A stretch of 64,000 nucleotides of DNA from Cristatella mucedo (Eukaryota; Bryozoa; Phylactolaemata; Cristatellidae), in assembly GCA_009760855.2 (NCBI GenBank), contig WPIO01000001.1:18689501-18753500 (forward strand). The letters are read 5' to 3'. Position numbers and translations under genes: made by a program. This document shows positions 55,688 to 64,000 of the stretch, one piece after another. Position 1 is the first letter of the stretch. Every line of letters starts with the position of its first letter. The notes beneath the pieces were generated by a model. It was not told the DNA's origin, made no database searches, and saw nothing but the letters and a program-made list of their open reading frames with translations.

Positions 55688-56654
55688 ACGGCGGCGCCCG
55701 AGTCGACGTTCAGCTCTTTTCGGTCGGTGCGATGCGACGACGACCGAGCGCCGCCGCCGCCGCCGCTACCCGCTACCGGCCTTTCCTTCTTGCGGATGGC
55801 GGGTCGCAGAGGCGGGCCGCTAGCAGCCGACGCCGTCCCATCGGCAGCCGCTCGCGCGGCGTCGCCGCCGAAGCCGTTCGCCGGAGCGCGTCTCGCCGCG
55901 CGCCCGCTTGCCGCCGGCTCCGAGCCTCCTCTGACAGTCTCGCCCTCGTCAGACGACGTTGCGGCCTCGCTTCCGCTGCTACTGCTGCCGCCAGTACTGC
56001 GGTCGTAGGCTTCGGGCTCGCGGACCGCGGCGACCGCGCGACCGTTGACATTCGGGGGTGGCAGGTCAACGCGCGCTTGAGCGAGCTTGCTGGCTATGGC
56101 GAACGGCACGCCTATGGCGCGCCTCACGCGCGGAACCTTGGAGGCAGTCGCCGCCTGACCGACGGATGCCGCGGACGGTCGTAGGCCATCGGTAACGGCC
56201 GCGGCCAACACCGCAGCCACCGTCGCCGCCGCCGAACCCGCTGCAGAGGCGACGAGGACCGCGGGAGCAGCGGTAGCGGCGGGAGCCGCCGCTACCGCGG
56301 TTGGAGCGCGTTCACCTGGCGCAGCTCTGCCGCCGTAGGGTCTCCTTGTAGCCAGCGGCACGGGCTTTGCGGCCGCCGCCGCACCGCTCTCGTCGGGCGA
56401 CGCGTTCTCCTGTGGCGAAGCGTTGTCGTCAGGCGAGGCGTTCTCTTCGGTCGAGTCCGTCTCGGAGCCCCACGAAGCATCGTCATTGTCGCGATTGTTC
56501 TCTCGTCGTCGGAGGAGCTAGCCACCTGCTGCTGCTGCTGCGAGAGCATCAGCTGCGACACAGCGGCGGCGGCGGCGGCCGCCGCCTCGGCGGCTTCGGC
56601 GGCCGCCGCCTCGGCGGCTCCGTCGGAAGAGCTAGCTACCGCGCCGCCTTCCAT
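54715..56654 (-). CDS. NHL-repeat beta-propeller protein, intronless, one frame break
   Basis: The last roughly 265 residues form six NHL-type blades: VRDIKFDCDGTILLST, PFGLWVSAGGNVLVADH, PRGVAQSATGYVAVCA, LPTHVTLTDSLVVVSDH, PAGLCADADGFVIATDYFQN and PAIVARSPFGHLLVVGEWHS, ending VIKIFKLGD. This fold is the C-terminal domain of TRIM-NHL/Brat/LIN-41-like proteins, where it binds RNA or partner proteins. No RING, B-box or coiled coil is visible, and the N-terminal half is low complexity (Ala-, Ser-, Gly-rich, one Gly run of about 20). The NHL frame is open from 56517 to the stop at 54715-54717. Its first part has the repeats NASPDD, NASPQE, NASPDE. The likely start, MEGGAVASSSDG at 56654, lies in another frame that overlaps 56292-56517; a 2-base excess or 1-base loss near 56500 would unite them at about 645 residues. 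Start and frame break are inference. Confidence 0.82.
55641..55687. repeat. (CCG)n inside the NHL gene (poly-Gly tract)
   Basis: About 15 CCG units encoding polyglycine on the minus strand. Confidence 0.95.
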
Positions 56655-57282
56655 GCGCGAGCCCGGGCGGTTGCCGTCTGTTGACCGGGTCGAGCGCTAG
56701 CAGTCTGTACCCGCCGCCATCCAGCGCCTCGCATGGGTTTTAATGAGGCGGGGATGGATGCCCGCGCTGTTTCCTTTCAAGCCAATAGCAACGGGCTTGA
56801 CGCCAAGGAGACGTGCCATTTGTAACGGGTGATTAGGCAGCCGCTAGCCCGACCGCCATCCCTCAGGCGCGAACCCAAAACGCCGGCTCGGACTGGGCGC
56901 TCTAATCACGGCGGCCGCGGTACGGCTGGCAGCAGCTGTAGCCATTGTAGCCATCGCCGCAGCAGCGGCGGCGGCAGCAGAACTCCAGAGGCATACCGCA
57001 AAGCCACGTCCCTGCGTACTGAGGCTACGGTCGTTAACTAGGCTAGTGAGCCTGGGCCCTGCGTAGCCGTGGTTACGCAGCACCAGTTGCCGCGGTTCTC
57101 AGCCAGGCAGCTAGCTGGCTGGCTGCGGTGTGCGCATCAAGCGAACCTGCTGTCGCTGTGTAGGTCACACCGCGTCAACAGAGTTCGCAAAACAGTCGAG
57201 CCGACTAGATTATCTAGGGTGGAAGGGGGCGGGGCGTTCTTCGCTCGCCTGCGCATTGTGAAAGGTTCGGGCCCGCTTAAAA
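56655..57282. promoter_or_regulatory. CpG-rich upstream region of the NHL gene
   Basis: High CG content immediately 5' of the proposed start. No TATA box recognised. No other gene supported. Confidence 0.4.
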
Positions 57283-57470
57283 AAATAATCAGCCGATTTA
57301 ACAGCCTTATTTGTGTCGCGGCAGAAGAGCCTTTTCGACGATCGCCACCACTTGCAGTTTGCAATAAAGGATCGCTCAACTGCAGGATTCGAACGCACGA
57401 CCTCGGTGAAGAAGAAGAAGTGAGAACCTTGCCTCCTGAAGAGTGAGCACCTTGCCTCCTGGGCTACCAT
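57283..57470 (-). mobile_element. SINE-2 copy (reverse) with small internal duplication
   Basis: CAGCCGATTTAACAGCCTTA, GCGGCAGAAGAGCCTTTTCG, CAATAAAGGATCGCTCAACT and GCAGGATTCGAACGCACGAC (reverse box B), then AGAACCTTGCCTCCTGAAGA and AGCACCTTGCCTCCTGGGC, a repeated box A region. Confidence 0.75.
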
Positions 57471-57684
57471 GTGCAGCGCCGCCGTCGGCCCCTCGGCCGC
57501 AGCAGCAGCAGCAGGCGACGTCACAGCGAGGCGACGTCACAGCGAACGCGGAGTTTAGGGGGGGGGGCGTTGCGCTCGCTACGCGAACCCTAACCGGTAT
57601 CGTAGCCAGGATTTTCGCATGCGGGTGTCGAGCCTTAGCTAGAGCTCTTGCTAGGGCGTGGCGTAGCAGCGCGACCATTTCGAA

Positions 57685-57850
57685 TTGCAAAAATTCGGGA
57701 GATACGTGCTCGGCCGCGGTCGCGCAAAACAATTCGAATATCAAAATTTATTCGGGAAACTTTCAAACTCCACGCGTGGTCAGTAGATTTGAGCAACACA
57801 GCAAACAATAGGAAGAACGCAATATCTAACAGCTATGCATCGTGACTACT
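57685..57850. mobile_element. MITE-like repeat family 2, second copy
   Basis: Matches the reverse complement of 46470-46630 over about 150 bp. Boundaries unknown; 57560-57685 may belong to it. Confidence 0.6.
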
Positions 57851-58039
57851 GAGGGCTCGCTTGCGTATTGCCTTTGGGAGACGCGTAAGTGCCCACACGA
57901 GCGGTTAAGGAATGACCGGGTCGAAGCCAAGGTCAAAGCCAAGGTCAAAGCAGACGAATTTATCGCAGTGCTACGCTCTACCAGCGCTTGCGAGTCTGGG
58001 AGCGGCACGTTTAGTTGCGCGATGCATGAATCTCTGTCT

Positions 58040-59090
58040 GTCTGTAGCAAGCCGTAACCGCAAGGACCCTTTGGTTGCTACGCTGGAGAATTGCACAGCC
58101 TAAATGACTTTCGGCGAGCATACGGTTGCCAAAAGATTTAATCTCGCCGCAACAAAGAGAAAATTTTGAAGCATAGCAAAGTCAGGAGGACAGTTGAGGA
58201 AGTGAGCAGCATTGAATAGCAGTCTGGGACGTTAGGAAAATGTGTGCCGGAGTCAACAGCTGGAGAGACTGTGTCAATGCATTAGAATTGGTGAAATGGG
58301 TTTCGCATTCGGACCTGTAGAGCAAAAGCTTGTGCGTGCCAACGGTCTTTAAGTGAATTTAGTTTTCAAAGGAATCTGTGAGCACTACTTGTCTGAAATG
58401 ATACAGCTGTTCAGCCAATGGAAATAAAAATAATATTAAGACAATAATGTTGCATTCCCAAGATTAGCTAAATCTTTTTCGATGCACCTAAAATATACAA
58501 TATAGGAAGCATATTTATTGGTTAGGAATAGCGTGCACAGTTTCAGCACGCATAAATACACAAAAGAAAATGTTGCCGTTGAGGAGCCATACCTCGGCTG
58601 GTCTTGTGGGTCAATTTTGTCAATTTTATCAATTTGGTCTTGTGGGTCAATTTGGATCTTGATCCGTTGATCAATCAAGAACCATTGCAGATTTGTTGGC
58701 AAAGGAAAAGAATTACTAAAAAATTGTGGACTTATTAGCTAAGGTTGTTACAATATTCAGCAGTAACTAGAAAGGCTTAATAAATTTTTTCGGCAGCCCC
58801 GTCAATATTGAATTGATATTGTCCAGTCTGGAGAAAACCTAAGTTTAAACGACCAGCAGTCGTCAAGGAGGACGTCCAAATTGCGAGCGCTCAATATTCG
58901 TGTCGGCACCGTTGATTAGGAGAGCCAAGTCATTCGTTGCACTTGTACTTGTGCGGCTTCTTTCGTGAGAAGTTTGGTATCGTTATTGTTTAGCTCGGAA
59001 ATATTAGGCAACATTTAGGACCGAACGTTTGCGAGGCAGATTTTCAGTTTCTGAATCGTCGTAGCTAATTTTCTGATGGCTTGCATGTAT
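58040..59090 (-). mobile_element. Old LINE-B copy (reverse)
   Basis: CACAGCCTAAATGACTTTCG, AAGTCAGGAGGACAGTTGAG, CCTGTAGAGCAAAAGCTT and GTGCCAACGGTCTTTAAG follow the LINE-B 3' UTR and C-terminus order at high divergence. A LINE-A-like piece (CAGCACGCATAAATACACAA) and a short TTTTGTCAATTTTATCAA repeat interrupt it at 58490-58640. Confidence 0.65.
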
Positions 59091-60254
59091 CAAACACTGG
59101 TCAAACGTTGGTGGCGGTGGCGTCGTCGGCGTCGGCCTTGCGGCTATCACTTATAATTCGACTAACACTCTGTTTAAGTTTTGCGCGAGCTACTATGGAG
59201 GCGGCGGATGTTCGCTGCATAGCCTCGCTTCCGGAGCCTTATGGCACGTGACCTCATTTTAGTCTCAGCTTTGGCTCCAGCAGCTGCCAAGCATACGGCG
59301 AGGCCCACTTTCGTGGTTGAAACCAAATTACCTGAAAAGAGTTTCGCTAAATTTCAAATCATATCAATGCCAGTTCTGGCTAAGCTGAAGACAGAGCCGA
59401 GACATACTATACAGAGGCATTTGAGATTCACATTTTACTTTTCACTTAAAAGGTGTCAATAGATTAAGAAGGGTACTAGTTTGCATTTGATCCGTGTAAT
59501 ACAGCGAATACAGAACTAAGATGATGGACGTCAGACAAAATTTCAAACGCCGAATGTACGGTGAGAGCGCCTGTCAGATAGACCTGAGTGCGCCAATTTC
59601 GTCTGGGACCAAGGAAATTGCTTAGCAGCCGAACAAGACCTCGTTCAAGAGCCATCATTGAGGATGACGCAGTGCCAGGTTGGTCCATGGCGTGCGATGT
59701 CAGTAACAAAAGTAGCAGAAGGCTTGCACGCACATCTACCGAATGGTTCACAGCCAACAAGGCTCACCTGCAGAGAAGACAAGGCATGCCTTTTTCAAAA
59801 TTTACCGAAATTAACCAAGAGATAACTAGCTAAATTCCTCAGCTTCGTGCTACATCACGAAAAAGATCTGTGAAATCCGAAGAATTAACACAGCTAAGTA
59901 GTTGAGGACATCGACTTAGACCTTGAGGGTCTTAACTCAAATCTGGCCCCGGTCCACAGAAACTTGACCTCAATCGCATAACGCCTGGCGCCGGTGACGC
60001 TTCAATCGAGATAATGGCATCCGGTGTGGCAATGGCTTCATCATCATGCATGTTGGTGCTTTGCATCGCCACTCAAGGGTCCCCGCCAATACTTTAAATC
60101 CTGAATTTTGTTAAACTGATTTTGTATTACGTTGATAACTATCTCATGTATAATTCAGTACTACTAACTTCCTTGGTCAATTTCGGGTAGCCCACGTTTA
60201 GCCAACTCACACTATTGCTATATTATTCTAAACAGAGGAACACATATAAATTAT
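59091..60254. other. Stretch without recognised feature
   Basis: No exon, RNA gene or repeat family recognised on either strand. Confidence 0.35.
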
Positions 60255-61155
60255 GTAATGTATCTCCTTCTGAAACTCAGCAAAGTCACAAAGACTACGT
60301 GGGTGTTACGCAGGGGAGTTTTGTAAAGCGCACTCACAGCCTGAGCGGCTTTCGGTAAGCATTCGGAAGCCAACAGAATTCATCTCACGCAACACAGAGA
60401 AAGCGGGAAGCACAGCAGAGCCAAAAAGTCAGGAGAGCTGTTGAAATAGTGAGTGACATGAAAGTAGCAGCTCAGGACGGCTGGAAAGGATGTGTCACAA
60501 TCGGCAGCAGGGGAGTAGTTGTCGTTGTTTAAGAATCGTGGAAGCGAGTTCCACAGTCTAGGACTTGCAGAGCTAAAGCTTCTGTCGCCAACGGTCATTA
60601 AGATGAGGAATGGAGCAGCTAATTTATTGTCCATACAGGACCTGAGGGCACGAGGACGCTAAAACTGGCGAAGCAGTTCAGCTTGGTATGGAGGAGCCAA
60701 GCCATGGTGGGCCTTGTGGGTCAGCGTAAGAACTTTGCTCTGTATCCGTTCATCAACCGGCAGCCATCCTAGCTCTTTTAGCAAGGGAGACACGTTATCA
60801 AACCTCTGGGATTTGCAAACCAACCTTGCAGCCATATTCATAGCCATATGCAGTGGCCTAGTTGCTTTTGATGGTATCCCAGCCAAAAAGGAATTGCAAT
60901 GATCAAGCCGAGACAGAACTAAGGAGCTAGTTAAATCTTTTGCAAGCGTGGAAGACAGCTCCTTATCTAAGATAGTAATCTGGCGTGATGGCTAACTGTA
61001 GATTTTGAATGAAGCTTTTAAAATGTAGGCAGCTGTCAAAAATGACACCTAAATTTCGAGCAAGTGGTGACGATCGCACAACAGCATCACCTGTTTAGAA
61101 GACCAAAGCCTTTTAATCCAGCCGCACGCTTAGGGTGTCCTATGAACAGCAGTTC
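60255..61155 (-). mobile_element. LINE-B 3' fragment (reverse)
   Basis: 3' UTR from TGTATCTCCTTCTGAAACTC. Reverse-strand frames show RSFSSASPRLWNSLPRFLNN, KATRPLHMAMNMAARLVCKS and LKELGWLPVDERIQSKVLTL. It ends abruptly at CACGCTTAGGGTGTCCTATG. Broken by frameshifts near 60650 and 60960. Confidence 0.9.
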
Positions 61156-61234
61156 AGTTCACTTGCGATTGCATCTGACCATTGGTTAAATCCAGAATAA
61201 GTGTTTGAGATCCCGAGCTGGACGTTTACTAGTA

Positions 61235-61588
61235 ATAATAATGATAATAATAATAATACATTTGTATAGCGCCCTAAGAGAACTAAATCTCTTTCTAGAT
61301 ACTTTACAGATTCCGTAGAGAAATCCTTACTAAACGATAGGTGGTAACATCCGCAAGCAGCAGTCACAGTGTAAGCAGGTTACGCAGGCACACGAAAGAC
61401 GAATAAAAAAGACGTACCAAGTGCTGTTACAAACAAGTGCTTTTTAAGCTTCCTTTTAAGTTTCGTCGTGTCGGGGACATTGTCACTTGCGTCGATAATG
61501 AGTTCCAGGCTTTGGGAGCATACAAACTATAGGTCTCCAAATATCTTAAAACCGTACAAGGTATGGCTAAACGATTCGATTCAGAACA
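61235..61588 (-). mobile_element. LINE-A 3' fragment (reverse)
   Basis: AATAATAATGATAATAATAA tail, GCGCCCTAAGAGAACTAAAT, 3' UTR and the YAPKAWNSL region; 5' truncated at 61588, where it meets a forward LINE-A fragment head-to-head. Confidence 0.85.
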
Positions 61589-61790
61589 GGCCACTAACCA
61601 CATTTGCATGCTGACTCCGTGCATGTCACCCCTAACCATGTTATTCATTTTGTTTGTTTGTCAAGCATGATTTTACTCAGCTTTCAATTGCATTTCCCTT
61701 TGCAGCAAGTGTAAAGAGCCTAGAGAGAGATTAAGTTCTCTGAGGGCGCTTTATCAAGTGGATTACTAATATTATTATTATGACTGCGTG
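61589..61790 (+). mobile_element. LINE-A 3' UTR and tail
   Basis: GCCACTAACCACATTTGCAT, GTTATTCATTTTGTTTGTTT, tail hairpin AGAGAGAGATTAAGTTCTCT and GAGGGCGCTTTATCAAGTG, ending in ATT repeats. Confidence 0.9.
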
Positions 61791-62769
61791 CTGCTCGAAT
61801 TAAATGCTAAGAAGCGATATGCTTGCGTGGTCTAGGATGGGCCACAGTCTAAAGTCGCATTCGCGCGGTCTGCCGTCTTACTTCAGTCCTGCTTCAGTCT
61901 TGCGTTCGTCTTCGGTGCATACGTCACCAAGACTGGGTAGATGTTCCAAGACTGCTTTGGCGAAGGCGGAGGCGGAGGAGCTGAGCGTGAACTGAAAGGC
62001 AAGACCCGACGGGAGCCACAAGCGAACGAACGATTAATAATAGGCGCAGTCAGTCAAGTTCGCACCTTCTCAGCTGTTTTGAAAGGCACGATCGATACGG
62101 TCGGCAAAAAACATCAACGCGTTCCGCGAGAGACTCCATGTTTACTGGAAAATACGAGCTCTTCATGCTGGAGCGAGATGCCATTACGACGGGCGATAAA
62201 GGCAATTGCTTGAAGTTTAAATTCACCTCCGGGAGTTTGCGTTGCGAAGAGCGTCACGTCACGTCTGTAGCGAGAGCACTTTTCCTATGATGGCTCTAGG
62301 GGTGAAGCTCTCAGGCGGCTAGATGGAAGTAGAACGAAAGGCAAACCGAACGTGTAAACTTACTAAAAGAAGCAGGAACGAAGCAGAACGAATAAGTTAG
62401 CCCTGCCTTGAAGTGGGACAATAGTAGCTAGCCCGGTTCATCTTCATATAAAGGTTAAGCTGATTACAGAAAAAAAGAGCTCGATCTGCGTCCATCGTCC
62501 GCTGAATCATCGGGTGCGGCCTCGAAGCTTCCATTAATTGGCGACCGTGAGTCTCAGCGACAGCACAATTCGCTGCGGTTGCGGCTGCGGGTCCTCATAA
62601 ATCCCATCTGATAAAAGAAACCCTGTTGCTTAGATGCCACGACTTTTTAAATAGGGATTCGCGAAGCCTGATCTGGTGATAACTGCAGCCGCCGGCCGCA
62701 GCCGTGCTTTTGCTTGCAGGCCCCTGGGGGTATTTTGTACCAATGAGAGACGATAATTGGAGTTTTAGA
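61791..62769. other. Stretch without recognised feature
   Basis: No gene or repeat family recognised. Confidence 0.35.
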
Positions 62770-63121
62770 CAAAGAGAGAGACAGGGAGACGCAGAGAGGC
62801 AGAGAGACAGGGAGACGAGACAGAGAGACAGAGAGACAGAGAGACAGAGAGACAGAGAGACAGAGACACAGAGACACAGAGACACAGAGACACAGAGACA
62901 CAGAGACACAGAGACACAGAGACACAGAGACACAGAGACACAGAGACACAGAGACACAGAGACACAGAGACACAGAGACACAGAGACACAGAGACACAGA
63001 GACACAGAGACACAGAGACACAGAGACACAGAGACACAGAGACACAGAGACACAGAGACACAGAGACACAGAGACACAGAGACACAGAGACACAGAGACA
63101 CAGAGACACAGAGACACAGAG
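62770..63121. repeat. 8-bp minisatellite (ACACAGAG)n
   Basis: From about 62860 to 63121 roughly 32 near-perfect ACACAGAG units, preceded by ACAGAGAG-type variants. It keeps several frames open (SLCLCVSV repeats in reverse); none is a gene. It abuts a LINE-A tail. Confidence 0.97.
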
Positions 63122-63790
63122 ATTAATAATAATACAGTTGTACAGCACCCTCGTAGAACTGAATCCCTTTCTAGGCACTTTACAGATGCTGTATAGAAAG
63201 CATCACCAAATGATTTGTGGTAACATCCGCACGCAGCAGGCACAGCCTAAGTGTCAGCACTCATATATGTGTTAGCACGCTTATGCAAGCGATGGACGAT
63301 TTACCAAGACCCACTAAATGCCGTAATAAACAGGTATTTTTTTAATGTCATCTGTCAGGGAATGTTGTGACATCACCTAGTAGTGAGTTCCAGGCTTTTG
63401 AAGCATGTGAACTCAAAGTACGGTCTCCAAAGGTTTTGGGATTCGTATGAGGTATGGCTAAACATTCGAGTCAGAACAGCGTGTTGTGCGATTCTTGGCC
63501 CGGTGAGGGAGTAATAGGTAGGCTGGAGTCAGAGAATTAAGAGACGTAAAACTAAGTGACGGAACCATGAAGTCAATACGCCGCTTTATTGGGAGACAGT
63601 GCAGGTATTCGTGAAGTGGTGCACTATGGCAGCTGCGACACTTCCTATAGACAAGCCTAGCTGCAGAGTTTTGCCCCATTTGAATTGCCTAATTTCGCAG
63701 ACCGGTAGACCAACAAGCAGAAGTCGAGACGAAATGTCACAAATGCATGGACCATTGTGGATGTGGTATCCCTTCTCTAATGCTGGCGCT
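63122..63790 (-). mobile_element. LINE-A variant copy (reverse)
   Basis: TTAATAATAATACAG tail, AGCACCCTCGTAGAACTGAA, 3' UTR, and on the reverse strand GQNSAARLVYRKCRSCHSAP then LHCLPIKRRIDFMV. Same tail variant as 44683. Confidence 0.85.
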
Positions 63791-63929
63791 TATTGAGGCC
63801 ACATTACTTATTTGCATAGTCACAAAGTCTCGAGGTTTTCACATAAACACATTGGGTACAAAGTACCGTATCGCGTCTGTGGGTATCGATTAGAAAATCC
63901 AACATTCTAGACCACATGCAGTTCCAATA

Positions 63930-64000
63930 AGTGCCTAGAAATTGCTTTAGTTCTGCGATGTCCCTAAACAGAGATCATATTAATATTATCAATTCCATTA
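63930..64000 (+). mobile_element. LINE-A tail fragment at right edge
   Basis: AAGTGCCTAGAAATTGCTTT and AGTTCTGCGATGTCCC resemble a decayed LINE-A tail. Cut by the window end. Confidence 0.45.

Noticed and set aside
62595-63243. Frames of up to 198 codons with SLCLCVSV repeats
   Set aside because: Produced by an 8-bp tandem repeat, which keeps several frames open at once.

Overview
The window is nuclear DNA from an animal. The two genes with introns use GT-AG splice sites. There is a eukaryotic tRNA-Asn(GTT) with no encoded CCA, and many copies of jockey/CR1/L2-like non-LTR retrotransposons (LINEs), tRNA-derived SINEs, DNA-transposon remnants and microsatellites. It is probably an invertebrate, but the sequence does not fix the species.

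Three host protein-coding genes are supported. (1) The 5' part of VPS41, minus strand, 9562 to 4536: six exons, with phases joining exactly, encode the start of the protein and its N-terminal WD40-like propeller. The remaining exons should lie beyond the left edge. (2) A gene on the plus strand, 37605-50919, has five exons that join in frame into a 351-residue single-pass membrane protein: signal peptide, three thrombospondin type-1 (TSP1) repeats, transmembrane helix and cytoplasmic tail. All four introns are phase 1. (3) A minus-strand gene with a C-terminal six-bladed NHL propeller lies at 56654-54715. Its coding frame is broken once near 56500, which may be an assembly indel.

Layout. 1-9600: VPS41 with intronic transposons, including a 175-bp SPIN-like hAT element (2835-3009) with a perfect 8-bp target duplication. 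9600-17500: SINEs and degraded LINEs. 17850-25310: two diverged copies of a roughly 3-kb segment, each carrying a tRNA-Asn gene. 25310-27930: nothing recognised. 27930-34000: nested and head-to-head LINE copies. 36400-39450: CpG-rich island at the start of the TSP1 gene. 39500-48500: its large first-to-second TSP1 intron, filled with LINEs, SINEs, MITEs and a CTG repeat. 48570-50919: remaining TSP1-gene exons. 51500-51850: minisatellite. 54400-57000: NHL gene in CpG-rich DNA. 57000-64000: LINE/SINE debris and an 8-bp minisatellite.

Working names: LINE-A and LINE-B are two non-LTR families defined here by their repeated copies. SINE-1 and SINE-2 are two tRNA-like SINE families. LINE-A and SINE-1 share a 3' tail with a conserved hairpin, suggesting that LINE-A machinery mobilises SINE-1. 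No operon-like or prokaryotic organisation is present.
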